NCBI GenBank assembly: GCA_964445985.1 | Contig: CAYUMU010000119.1 | Location: 1-16,169, forward strand | Reading direction: 5' to 3' | DNA length: 16,169 nucleotides | Origin: CAYUMU01 sp964445985 | Lineage (GTDB): Bacteria > Planctomycetota > Planctomycetia > Pirellulales > S012-138 | Shown here: piece after piece, positions 7,075-14,789 of the stretch | Layout: every line of letters starts with the position of its first letter | How positions within the stretch are numbered: position 1 is the stretch's first letter | The notes under the pieces: model-generated | Database searches by the model: none | What the model was told of the DNA's origin: nothing | The model's input: the letters and a program-made list of their open reading frames with translations, nothing else | Translations under genes and position numbers: made by a program

Positions 7075-7769
7075 GCCTCCCCCGCTGATTCGCCCGCGGC
7101 CGGCTCGATCCACGGCAAACGGCGGGGTAAGGGTTCGCGGGGATTCTTGGGCTTGGGCCAGATCACCAGATCATGTCGCAAGACCGTTCTCACCACCACC
7201 ACGATGGTCAGCGCGTAGCCTGTTTGAAACATCAGCGTGAACCACGCCCCTGCCCAGGTCACTCCATCAAACAGCCACCATTGGAAGAATGCAATCAGCG
7301 CGATGCCGTAGAGCGCCACGGCCCAAATCCGCCGCTGGAGTGCCACGCTGGCCCAGGCCAGGAGCACAGGCGCCGGCACGATCGCGGCGAGCGAAACCAG
7401 CACATTCATCCAACGAAAGTTGCCTGGCGGTTGCCAGGTTTTCATGAACGGCACGGCCAGGGCGAGAAACACGGCCAGCAGGGACGTGGCCGCGAACAGG
7501 AAGCTGAGTGAGTATCGGGGACGTTCGTAGAACACGCACCTCCAGCCCAACAGCACGAGCGTGGTCACCAGCAGGTGAACCGCAAACGCCACGCCATCGA
7601 CCGACAAGATTACGGCCAGCGCGCACAACAGTCCTAACAGCGTGAACAGGCGTTGCTCCGATGTCGCTCTCCCCAAGCCCAACCAGATGCACGGCAAATA
7701 AGGCAGAGAGGTAAAGATGCCGGCAGATATGCACAGCACGGAAAACAGAAGGAATTCCCATGCAATCAT
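7071..7769 (-). CDS. Polytopic membrane protein, tandem paralogue 1
   Basis: The promoter-proximal copy of the array, 232 residues. Hydrophobic segments lie at about 4-26, 40-56, 60-77, 86-107, 118-141, 146-162 and 167-190. Family marks are SLPYLPCIWLGLGRA, HLLVTTLVLLGWR, RYSLSFLFAATSLLAVFLAL, LLAWASVALQRRIWAV and RHDLVIWPKP, then a Pro/Arg-rich and acidic tail ending GESAGEA. ATG 7769 has GGGGAG about eight bases upstream. Its TGA overlaps the ATG of the relic copy. Nothing in the sequence suggests enzymatic residues; a lineage-specific integral membrane protein is the most that can be said. Confidence 0.82.
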   Translation of the reverse strand: MIAWEFLLFSVLCISAGIFTSLPYLPCIWLGLGRATSEQRLFTLLGLLCALAVILSVDGVAFAVHLLVTTLVLLGWRCVFYERPRYSLSFLFAATSLLAVFLALAVPFMKTWQPPGNFRWMNVLVSLAAIVPAPVLLAWASVALQRRIWAVALYGIALIAFFQWWLFDGVTWAGAWFTLMFQTGYALTIVVVVRTVLRHDLVIWPKPKNPREPLPRRLPWIEPAAGESAGEA

Positions 7770-8388
7770 GCCTAAGCTCCCCGCTCCTGCCCTGCCCCCC
7801 CCTGCGATTGGCGTGAACTGTTTTGCCCAAGGCGGGGGGGGGAGGCTGCTGGTGGTGATGTCGATTCGCCTTCCTTGCCGAACGGCGCGCCCCTCCAGAA
7901 GTATCTAAACGTGGCGTTCCAAGACCGATTGTATCGCCTGGACAGGCCACACACGACCAACTCGTGGTCCGACTGGCCGGTGTTGAGGACGCGGTTGGCG
8001 TTCGTAGGGCTAGCCTTGCCAAGGCTGCCCTTGGACCGGAAGTTGCCCGCACAACTGCGATAACCGGACCTGCTTGACGGGGACCGAACGATAAGCTTTC
8101 TTTGCCATACGGGGGGATGACCTTCTACGAGTAGGGTGCGTGTCCAAAAAGCAACCCTAGCTCACTTCGAGGCATCCCCCTCTTTCATGCGCTACGCCCA
8201 AAAAGACGCCGCACGCTACAACAAGCTAATAGCCAACTACGGAAAATGCGAGAACCGTGAGATTTCGCACAGCACGATTTGACCGTTGGTTGCGTACTAG
8301 GGGGGAACGTCGGAGGCCGAGGGGGGATGGCGAAACAGACATGACGAAACAGACAGTTGCTTGCCTCGGGGGCTGGTCGCATTTATTC
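7770..8388. other. Long intergenic region between divergent units
   Basis: About 680 bases separate the membrane array from the first propeller gene (start 8448). It holds a run of eight C (7795-7802) and a run of nine G (7834-7842) that could pair, placing a hairpin in the array's leader. It also holds a small perfect palindrome CCTTGCCAAGG near 8015-8025 and a short tandem repeat at 8331-8355. Short open frames occur, but none has convincing composition or homology. It may carry promoters for both divergent units. Confidence 0.5.
8331..8355. repeat. 11-bp direct repeat CGAAACAGACA
   Basis: CGAAACAGACA occurs at 8331-8341 and again at 8345-8355, three bases apart. It lies about 35 bases upstream of a possible -10 element, so it could be a regulator site. 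It could also be chance. Confidence 0.35.
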
Positions 8389-8394
8389 TATACT
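8389..8394 (+). promoter_or_regulatory. Possible -10 element for the first propeller gene
   Basis: TATACT lies in a locally AT-rich patch and would start transcription near 8401, about 47 bases before ATG 8448. No good -35 hexamer is at the right spacing, so confidence is low. Confidence 0.3.
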
Positions 8395-8447
8395 TACCAC
8401 TCCCCGATATTTCCCACCCAAACGCGATAAGCCGGAGCGCTTGCCTC

Positions 8448-11012
8448 ATGAAACTCTTTTGTCGCGCTGCCGCGCTTGCTGTTTGCCTGTTTGCCACGGC
8501 CGGCGCCGCGCCGCTGGTTGCCGCCGATCCCATGGATTGGCCCAACTGGCGCGGTCCCCATCACAATGGCATTTCGTACGAAGTTGGGCTGGTCGACTCG
8601 TTCGACCCCGAATCGGGCGAAAACCTGCTGTGGAAGCGGGATGACCTGCCGACCCGCAGTACGCCGATCGCCATGAACGGCAAGCTGTACTTTCTAGCCC
8701 GGGCCGAACCCGGCACCAAGAAAGAAGGCGAGCGGGTGGTGTGCATCGACGCCGTGACCGGTAAAGACGTGTGGGAAACCAAGTTTGGCGTGTACCTTTC
8801 GGAAGTGCCCGACACTCGCGTGGCCTGGTCCAACGTGTGCGGCGACCCGGAAACCGGCAATATTTACGCCCAGGGCGTGTGCGGGCTGTTCATGTGCCTG
8901 GACGGCGAAACCGGCAAGAACATCTGGAGCCGTTCGCTGCACGAAGAGTTCGGCCTGCTCAGCACTTACGGCGGCCGTACCAACGTGCCGGTGGTGTTTG
9001 AAGACACGGTGATTATTGGCGCGGTGATTGTCGGCTGGCGCGAGATGGCCGTGCCGTCGCACCGCCTGATTTGCTTCGATAAGAAAACGGGCGAAGCGCG
9101 CTGGATCACCGGCACCGCCCTGAGCCCTCCCGACACCACCTATAGCACCCCCGTGATTTGCAAACTGAACGGGGAAGACGCCCTGGTGTTTGGTTCTTCG
9201 GATGGCGCTGTGCATGCTTTTCAACCGCGAACCGGCAAGCCGATCTGGAAATTTGGCTTATCTCGCCGCGGCGTGAATGTTACGCCGGTGGTGCAAGACA
9301 ACGTGGTGTATATGTCGCACGGCGAAGAACAATGGGCCGACAGCGACGCCACGATGGGCGCCGTGGTGGCCATCGATGGCGCCCTCCAGGGCGACATCAC
9401 CGGAAAGGGCGCCAAGTGGATCCAGCGGGAAGTGATGAACGTGCGAACCACGCCGGTGGTGATTGGCGACAAGCTGTACCAGTTTGACGACCGCGCCGGT
9501 TTGTGGATTTTTGACGCCAAGACAGGCAAGCAGCCGTTCAACAAAGGTCCGCGGCCGAAGTATGAAATGAAAATTGGCCGCGGCATGTTTGGCAGCCCTC
9601 TCTACGCCGACGGCAAAATCTACGCTTGCAGCACCTCGGGCGACTTTTGGATTCTCAAGCCCGACGATAACGAAAAAACCGGGGTGAAAGTGGTGCAGCG
9701 CCAGGTGCGTTTGAACACCGAGGTGAATGCCTCGCCGATCGTATCGCACGGCCGCATTTACCTGGCCACCGACGATGGCATTTACTGCATTGGCAACAAG
9801 GATCAGCAGCCCAAGTTGGGCGACGTGCCAGCCGAAGAGGCCCGCGCCGAGCCCCCCCGCGATGAACAACCGGCCCAATTGCAGATTGTGCCGGCCGAAG
9901 CGATGCTAGCGCCGGGCGAATCGCAACAGTTTACCATTCGCGCCTACAACGCGGCTGGGCAGTTCTTGGGCGCCAGCAAGGCTGAATTCAGCGTGGATCG
10001 CGGGGGCAATGTGACTGCCGATGGCAAGTACACCGCCGACAAGGATTACACGCACCAGGCCAGCACCATCACGGCCCAATCGGGCGATCTGACAGCGGTG
10101 GCCCGGGTGCGGGTGGTGGGCGACTTCCCTTGGTCGTTTGACTTTGCCAACGGCCGGGTGCCGGAGGTTTGGGTGGGCATGCGGAATCGCCACATCGTGG
10201 TCGATTTTGATCTGGCCAATACCTTGCGGACGAGCGATCCGCTGGCCCATCAGCTTTACCTGTACTTCGGCAAGGCGTTCCTCGACAGCGGCAAGTCGTC
10301 GCTGAGCTACACCGAAACCACCAAGCCGATCCCCTTCAGTTCGATTCTCAAGTTCCTCGGCGTGCATGGCCAGATTCAAACGCTGGACGAGGCCAAAGCC
10401 CACTTCAACGAGGCCCTCGACCAACTGGTGGCAGAGAAAGTGCTGGCCAGCTACGTCTGGCTGGGTGAAGGAAAAGATGGCCTGGGCCTCAGCGTGGAGA
10501 AGGGCTCGCGCGCCATCGACAACGCCGTGATGGTCAAGCTCGATCGCATCCCCACTCCCAATGGCTTTACGCAGTTGGGCACGCGCAGCCAGGGCTGGAT
10601 GGGGCCAATCCACTTTCACGACTACACCATTGAGGGCGATTTTTACGCCACCGAGAAGGGCGGCAAGTTGCCCGACATGGGGCTCAACAATCAGCGTTAC
10701 CAGGTGGAATTGAACGGGGCCTCGCAGCACCTCGAGATACGCACCTGGTTTGCCCAAAAGCGGATGGCCCAGTCGGTGCCGTACAGTTGGAAACCCTACA
10801 CTTGGTATCGCATTAAAATGCGTTCCGAAAACAAGAACGACATCGTGGTGCTCAAGGCCAAGGTGTGGCCCAAGGACGCGGAAGAACCGGCCGAGTGGAC
10901 GTTGACCGCCGAAGACCCGGCTCCCGAGCGGATTGGCGCCCCCGGCTTCTGGGGTAACGCCAAAGACACGGAATTTTTCATCGACAATATTAGCGTTTAC
11001 CAAAACAAGTAG
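8448..11012 (+). CDS. Exported PQQ-like beta-propeller protein with Ig-like and LamG-like domains
   Basis: The 854-residue product starts at ATG 8448, which gives a clean signal peptide (MKLFCRAAALAVCLFATAGA, cleavage near residue 26); the frame is open upstream but that part is not signal-like. Residues ~30-475 form PQQ-type propeller blades, opening with DWPNWRGPHHNG. Repeated blade ends are DAVTGKDVWE, DGETGKNIWS, DKKTGEARWI and QPRTGKPIWKF. A Glu/Pro-rich linker leads to an Ig-like domain (~500-560, from LQIVPAEAMLAPGESQQF). Residues ~562-854 look like a concanavalin/LamG-like fold, with GWMGPIHFHDYTIEGDF, LEIRTWFAQKRMAQ, TWYRIKMR and a final FFIDNISVYQ. About 105 residues (~587-690) interrupt it with a helical block. 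No PQQ-dehydrogenase catalytic set or CxxCH haem site is visible. It is probably a periplasmic or surface binding protein. The next gene encodes a second propeller. Confidence 0.88.
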   Translation: MKLFCRAAALAVCLFATAGAAPLVAADPMDWPNWRGPHHNGISYEVGLVDSFDPESGENLLWKRDDLPTRSTPIAMNGKLYFLARAEPGTKKEGERVVCIDAVTGKDVWETKFGVYLSEVPDTRVAWSNVCGDPETGNIYAQGVCGLFMCLDGETGKNIWSRSLHEEFGLLSTYGGRTNVPVVFEDTVIIGAVIVGWREMAVPSHRLICFDKKTGEARWITGTALSPPDTTYSTPVICKLNGEDALVFGSSDGAVHAFQPRTGKPIWKFGLSRRGVNVTPVVQDNVVYMSHGEEQWADSDATMGAVVAIDGALQGDITGKGAKWIQREVMNVRTTPVVIGDKLYQFDDRAGLWIFDAKTGKQPFNKGPRPKYEMKIGRGMFGSPLYADGKIYACSTSGDFWILKPDDNEKTGVKVVQRQVRLNTEVNASPIVSHGRIYLATDDGIYCIGNKDQQPKLGDVPAEEARAEPPRDEQPAQLQIVPAEAMLAPGESQQFTIRAYNAAGQFLGASKAEFSVDRGGNVTADGKYTADKDYTHQASTITAQSGDLTAVARVRVVGDFPWSFDFANGRVPEVWVGMRNRHIVVDFDLANTLRTSDPLAHQLYLYFGKAFLDSGKSSLSYTETTKPIPFSSILKFLGVHGQIQTLDEAKAHFNEALDQLVAEKVLASYVWLGEGKDGLGLSVEKGSRAIDNAVMVKLDRIPTPNGFTQLGTRSQGWMGPIHFHDYTIEGDFYATEKGGKLPDMGLNNQRYQVELNGASQHLEIRTWFAQKRMAQSVPYSWKPYTWYRIKMRSENKNDIVVLKAKVWPKDAEEPAEWTLTAEDPAPERIGAPGFWGNAKDTEFFIDNISVYQNK

Positions 11013-11056
11013 TTTTGGCCTGTTGTGGTGCGTGTTGCGCCGGCCGCGGCCCGTTG

Positions 11057-11076
11057 GCCCCCAAACAAGGGGGGGC
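11057..11076 (+). terminator. GC hairpin after the first propeller gene
   Basis: CCCCC at 11058-11062 pairs with a G run at 11069-11075 across a six-base loop (AAACAA), 45 bases after the stop. No T run follows, so it is either a weak terminator or a processing hairpin. Confidence 0.3.
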
Positions 11077-11105
11077 GGGGGACTGCCCGGCGGATAACGA
11101 TCTGT

Positions 11106-11111
11106 TAAAAT
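11106..11111 (+). promoter_or_regulatory. Possible -10 element for the lipoprotein propeller gene
   Basis: TAAAAT lies in the only AT-rich patch of the 166-base gap. The -35 position (CTGCCC, 11083-11088) matches TTGACA at only three positions. GGAG at 11164-11167, eleven bases before ATG 11179, is the likely ribosome-binding site. Confidence 0.25.
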
Positions 11112-11178
11112 AACTACGCCTACCAGTCTGGCGGCAATGCGCCGCGTGGGCTTTGTTTCCAATGGAGTCAACCATCCC

Positions 11179-13161
11179 ATGAGATTCGCTGTTCGTGCCT
11201 CGTCGTGGGCCATGTTGGCGCTTGGCCTCACTGTCCTTGGCTGCAAAGAGGCAGATAAGACCACGCCGCCCCATTCCACCACTCCGGCCGCGGCTCAGAA
11301 TGAATTGCTGGACGACGAGGGGGATGGCCGGCCGGTATCGACCGGCGTGGCCATGTCTTGCTGCCAAGTGAAACCAGGCGACGCCACGGTGGTCGCTGCC
11401 GACGCCGAAGGGTCGGCCACGGTGCCAACCGCCGCCAAGGCCAGCGCCAACGATTGGAACCAATGGGGTGGCTCGCCTGCCCGCAACAACGCGCCGGACG
11501 TGAAAAACCTGCCCGACTTCTGGGACATTGGCGAGTTCGATGATGAAACCGGGGCCTGGAAGCCGGGCACGGGCGAGAACATCAAGTGGGTTTCGCAGGT
11601 AGGTTCGCAAACCTACGGCAACCCGGTGATTGCCGGCGGCCAGGTTTATGTGGGCACCAACAACGGCGCCGGCTACATCGAGCGCTACCCGGCCGACGTG
11701 GACCTGGGCTGCTTGCTGGCCTTCCGCGAGAGCGATGGCGAGCTTCTGTGGCAGCATTCCAGCGAAAAGCTGGCGACGGGGCGGGTTCACGACTGGCCGC
11801 TGCAAGGCATTTGCTGCTCGCCGCTGGTCGAAGGCGAGCGCCTGTGGTTTGTGACCAGCCGCGGCGAGGTGGCTTGCCTCGATACGCAGGGCTTCCACGA
11901 CGGTGAGAACGATGGCTCCTACAAGTCCGAGCTTTCGGAAGACAAAAAGGAAGCCGACGTCATCTGGATGTACGACATGATGAAGGAGCTGGGCATCTCG
12001 CAGCACAACATGTGCAGTTGCTCGGTGACCACCGTGGGCGATCTGCTGTTTGTCTGCACCTCCAATGGGGTGGATGAGTCGCACATTATCCTGCCTGCCC
12101 CGGACTCCGCCAGTTTCATCTGCCTGGATAAGAACTCCGGCAAGCTGCTGTGGAGCGACAAGTCGCCTGGCACGAACATTCTGCATGGCCAATGGTCGTC
12201 GCCGGCCTATGGCGTGTTCGATGGCGTTCCCCAGGTGATTTACGCTGGCGGCGATGGTTGGTTGTACAGCTTCCGCGGCGACGCCGGCAAAGACGGCGCC
12301 CCCGAGCTGCTCTGGAAGTTCGACGCCAACCCCAAAGAGTCGGAATACCTGCTCGGCGGACGCGGCACTCGCAACGAGATTATCGCCACGCCGGTTATTT
12401 ACGAAGGCCTGGTTTACTTGGGCGTGGGCCAAGACCCCGAGCACGGTGAAGGCGAAGCCCACCTGTGGTGCGTCGACCCCACCAAACGCGGCGACATCAG
12501 CCCCACGCAGGTGTTCAACAGCAAAGATCCCAGCACTCCCATTCCGCACAAACGGTTGAAAGCAGCCGAAGAGGAAAAGGGCGACATCGTTCGCGACAAC
12601 CCCAACTCGGGCGTGGTGTGGCACTATCACAAGATTGATGACGACGGCAACGGCAAGTTCGGCTTTGAAGAAACCATGCACCGCACGATTGGCACCGTGG
12701 CCATCAAGCCCGTGGAAGAAGACGGCCAAACGTACCACATTCTGCTGCTGGCCGACTTTTCCGGTCTGGTGCATTGCGTCAATGCCAAGACCGGCGAGCG
12801 CTTCTGGACGCACGACATGCTGGCGGCCAGCTGGGGTTCGGCCCTGATTGCCGACGGCAAAATGTACGTGGGCGATGAAGACGGCGACGTGACCGTGTTC
12901 AAGCACTCGCGCGAGTTGGACATTATCAACGAAGTGAACATGGGCAACTCGGTGTACAGCTCGCCCGTGGCTGCCAACGATACCCTGTTCATTTGCAACA
13001 AGACCCACCTGTTCGCCATTCAAGACCCCAAGGCGGCCAAGTCGGCCGCGACGGGTTCGCCCGCGAGCGACAAGATCGCTGTCGCGAACGTCAACGAAGC
13101 TTTCGCCAACGGCGGCTTTGCGGGCGGCGCTCTCACGGCGGCAGTGCTTGGTCAGAAATAG
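11179..13161 (+). CDS. PQQ-like beta-propeller lipoprotein
   Basis: The 660-residue product begins at ATG 11179, preceded by GGAG, and has a lipoprotein signal: hydrophobic core then VLGC with Cys22, followed by KEADK. A low-complexity, charged stretch leads to the propeller at ~93 (NDWNQWGGSPARNNAPDV). Blade features include GNPVIAGGQVYVGTNNG, CLAF-type strands, GQWSSPAYGVFDGVPQVIYAGG, GGRGTRNEIIATPVIYEG, YLGVGQDPEHGEGEAHLWC and ADGKMYVGDEDGDVTVF near the C terminus. These match a PQQ-binding-like family that is common in planctomycetes. A DDDGNGKFGFEE segment at 487-498 fits an EF-hand-type calcium loop. Cysteine pairs occur (SCC, ICC, CSC). No haem motif or catalytic residue set is seen. 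It is probably anchored in a membrane facing the periplasm and may work with the preceding propeller protein. Confidence 0.88.
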   Translation: MRFAVRASSWAMLALGLTVLGCKEADKTTPPHSTTPAAAQNELLDDEGDGRPVSTGVAMSCCQVKPGDATVVAADAEGSATVPTAAKASANDWNQWGGSPARNNAPDVKNLPDFWDIGEFDDETGAWKPGTGENIKWVSQVGSQTYGNPVIAGGQVYVGTNNGAGYIERYPADVDLGCLLAFRESDGELLWQHSSEKLATGRVHDWPLQGICCSPLVEGERLWFVTSRGEVACLDTQGFHDGENDGSYKSELSEDKKEADVIWMYDMMKELGISQHNMCSCSVTTVGDLLFVCTSNGVDESHIILPAPDSASFICLDKNSGKLLWSDKSPGTNILHGQWSSPAYGVFDGVPQVIYAGGDGWLYSFRGDAGKDGAPELLWKFDANPKESEYLLGGRGTRNEIIATPVIYEGLVYLGVGQDPEHGEGEAHLWCVDPTKRGDISPTQVFNSKDPSTPIPHKRLKAAEEEKGDIVRDNPNSGVVWHYHKIDDDGNGKFGFEETMHRTIGTVAIKPVEEDGQTYHILLLADFSGLVHCVNAKTGERFWTHDMLAASWGSALIADGKMYVGDEDGDVTVFKHSRELDIINEVNMGNSVYSSPVAANDTLFICNKTHLFAIQDPKAAKSAATGSPASDKIAVANVNEAFANGGFAGGALTAAVLGQK

Positions 13162-13173
13162 TGCTTCGAGCCT

Positions 13174-13207
13174 ATCCAATGCACATGGCCTACACGCCGC
13201 ATTGGAT
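13174..13207 (+). terminator. Hairpin after the lipoprotein propeller gene
   Basis: ATCCAATGC (13174-13182) pairs perfectly with GCATTGGAT (13199-13207) across 16 bases, starting 12 bases after the stop codon. No T tract follows, so it may stabilise the transcript end instead. Confidence 0.35.
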
Positions 13208-13282
13208 TGCAACTTGACTGACTCTAACGGATTCTAGGTGTGTCCCTTTCGCGGGGGATGCGAGCCTTCGCCGCTAATTCAT

Positions 13283-13507
13283 AACCCGACGCGTTAGCGA
13301 GGGAATCCCCGAACGTCCCTCGCTAACGAATGTTATGCAAGTGCTAGCACGGCTCACCATGGTGTAAGAAGTTAAGGATGCTGGCACGGCCAATGTCGGC
13401 CACTGCTAGCACACTTAAATCCTTACGAATCGGACGATATGCTAGCACTTGCATAATGCTGGTTAGCGAGGGGGTTTCACAAACGTCCCTCGCTAACGCG
13501 TCGGGTT
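13283..13507. repeat. 225-bp nested inverted-repeat element
   Basis: The ends are perfect 22-bp inverted repeats (13283-13304 and 13486-13507). Inside, TTATGCAAGTGCTAGCA (13333-13349) pairs with 13440-13456 over 17 bases. TAAGGAT (13373-13379) pairs with 13419-13425, and GCTGGCA...GGCC with GGCC...TGCTAGC (13380-13410) closes the centre. Each end also has its own hairpin: 13292-13304 with 13316-13328 (13 bp) and 13462-13472 with 13487-13497 (11 bp), both built on GTTAGCGAGGG. No coding frame or clear target-site duplication is present. It could be a non-autonomous palindromic element or two REP-like units in opposite orientation. Most of the 440-base gap 13162-13601 is this element; the rest shows nothing more than the hairpin at 13174. 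Confidence 0.75.
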
Positions 13508-13601
13508 GCCAAAATAAGGCATTCACAACACCAGGGGCCAGCCGCGAAAAGCCTGCAAAATTGCACCGCACCTAGAAAACGGTAGGGTGAGAAAAATTCA
13601 A

Positions 13602-14744
13602 ATGCATCGTTCCATGTCCCTGGGAACCGTCGGCATTTTTCTGATGCTGACGCTTGTCACCGCGCAACCGGCAACGGTTCCACGCGGTTTTGCCATCCCC
13701 TCGATCGACTTGAACGAACAGAAGCATCGCCAGGTGGTTGTCGATCGCGAGCCGGGACGGTATCTCGGCCACCCCACGACCGTGCTCCTGGAAGACGGCA
13801 AAACCATGTTGGCCGTCTATCCCAAAGGGCATGGCGGGGGAGGAATCGTAATGAAACGCAGCGACGATGGAGGCCGCACCTGGTCCGACCGGCTGCCAAC
13901 CCCCGCCAGTTGGGCCACTTCGAAAGAAACGCCCACCATCCACCGCGTCGTCGATACGCAGGGCAAAAAGCGGTTGATCCTGTTCTCAGGCATGCATCCC
14001 GTTCGCATGTCGGTTTCCGAAGACGACGGCCAAACCTGGACGCCGCTGGAACCAATCGGCGATTTTGGCGGCATTGTGGCCATGGCCAGCCTCGAACGTC
14101 TTCATGACGGCCGCCACATGGCCCTGTTTCACGTCAATCCGCGGTTCCAACGCCTTTGGAAGAAAACCCCGGAAGCGTATATGGTCTTCAAAACAATCTC
14201 CAAAGACGGCGGCCTGACTTGGGGCCAGCCCGAGGTCATCGCCCGCCGCCAACGGGCCAGCCTGTGCGAGCCGGGTTTGATTCGCTCGCCCGACGGCAAC
14301 CAAATCGCCGTGCTGCTGCGCGACAGCAACCGCAACAACAATTCCTGGATCATCTTCTCAAACGACGAAGGCGAGACCTGGACCGAGCCGCGCGAACTGC
14401 CCGGCGCCATCACCGGCGATCGCCACGTGGGCAAGTACGGGCCGGACGGGCGGTTGTTCATCTCCTTTCGGGACAGGGCGAGCGAAAGCCCGACTCACGG
14501 GGATTGGGTCGGCTGGGTTGGCACCTATGACGATCTCGTGCAGGGGCGCGAGGGACAGTATCGGGTGCGGCTGATGGACAACACCCACGAATGGGACTGC
14601 GCCTACCCCGGCGTGGAACTCCTGCCCGACGGCACGTTCGTCGTCACCACTTATGGGCATTGGGTCGAGGGCGAGCAGCCGTTTATCGTCAGCGTGCGGT
14701 TCAAGTTGGATGAACTCGACGCGTTGGTGAAGTCGCGTTCGTAA
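13602..14744 (+). CDS. Secreted sialidase-fold (BNR repeat) protein
   Basis: About 380 residues with an N-terminal signal peptide (hydrophobic SLGTVGIFLMLTLVTA). Four Asp-boxes, SDDGGRTW (~87), SEDDGQTW (~139), SKDGGLTW (~200) and SNDEGETW (~253), are spaced 52-61 residues apart, as in six-bladed sialidase propellers. REPGRYLGHPTTVLLEDGKT near the start and VELLPDGTFVVTTYGHW near the end fit the sialidase-like family of planctomycetes. The RIP motif of classical sialidases is absent, so sialic acid need not be the substrate; a glycoside hydrolase or sugar-binding role is possible. ATG 13602 is preferred, with AGGGTGAG upstream; GTG 13587 and ATG 13614 are alternatives. It stands alone between a repeat element and the GTPase gene. 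Confidence 0.85.
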   Translation: MHRSMSLGTVGIFLMLTLVTAQPATVPRGFAIPSIDLNEQKHRQVVVDREPGRYLGHPTTVLLEDGKTMLAVYPKGHGGGGIVMKRSDDGGRTWSDRLPTPASWATSKETPTIHRVVDTQGKKRLILFSGMHPVRMSVSEDDGQTWTPLEPIGDFGGIVAMASLERLHDGRHMALFHVNPRFQRLWKKTPEAYMVFKTISKDGGLTWGQPEVIARRQRASLCEPGLIRSPDGNQIAVLLRDSNRNNNSWIIFSNDEGETWTEPRELPGAITGDRHVGKYGPDGRLFISFRDRASESPTHGDWVGWVGTYDDLVQGREGQYRVRLMDNTHEWDCAYPGVELLPDGTFVVTTYGHWVEGEQPFIVSVRFKLDELDALVKSRS

Positions 14745-14769
14745 CAACATTGCGTTCGTTACAATGTTG
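14745..14769 (+). terminator. Hairpin between the sialidase-fold and GTPase genes
   Basis: CAACATTG (14745-14752) pairs perfectly with CAATGTTG (14762-14769) across nine bases, directly after the stop codon. GCGTTCGTAACA at 14735 is also repeated as GCGTTCGTTACA at 14752, so the hairpin overlaps a 17-base-period direct repeat. No T run follows. Confidence 0.35.
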
Positions 14770-14789
14770 CGCATCCGAGTGCACCCTTC

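Noticed and set aside
8187..8282. A 31-codon frame MRYAQKDAARYNKLIANYGK...
   Set aside because: Composition is plausible for a small protein, but there is no ribosome site, promoter or homology that I recognise, so it is not called.
9906..11282. A 458-codon minus-strand frame over the first propeller gene
   Set aside because: The plus strand has a signal peptide and clear propeller and LamG-like patterns here; the minus frame has none.
8448..13161. PQQ-dependent alcohol dehydrogenase or cytochrome c fusion
   Set aside because: Neither protein has CxxCH, or the vicinal-cysteine and catalytic pattern of the dehydrogenases; only the propeller-blade repeats match.
10990..13212. A 740-codon minus-strand frame over the lipoprotein gene
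   Set aside because: It mirrors the coding gene and has shadow-type composition (His/Ala/Val/Gly-rich). The plus frame is clearly the real one.
13283..13507. Insertion sequence or CRISPR array
   Set aside because: No transposase frame, no clear target duplication and no regularly spaced direct repeats; the repeats are inverted and nested.
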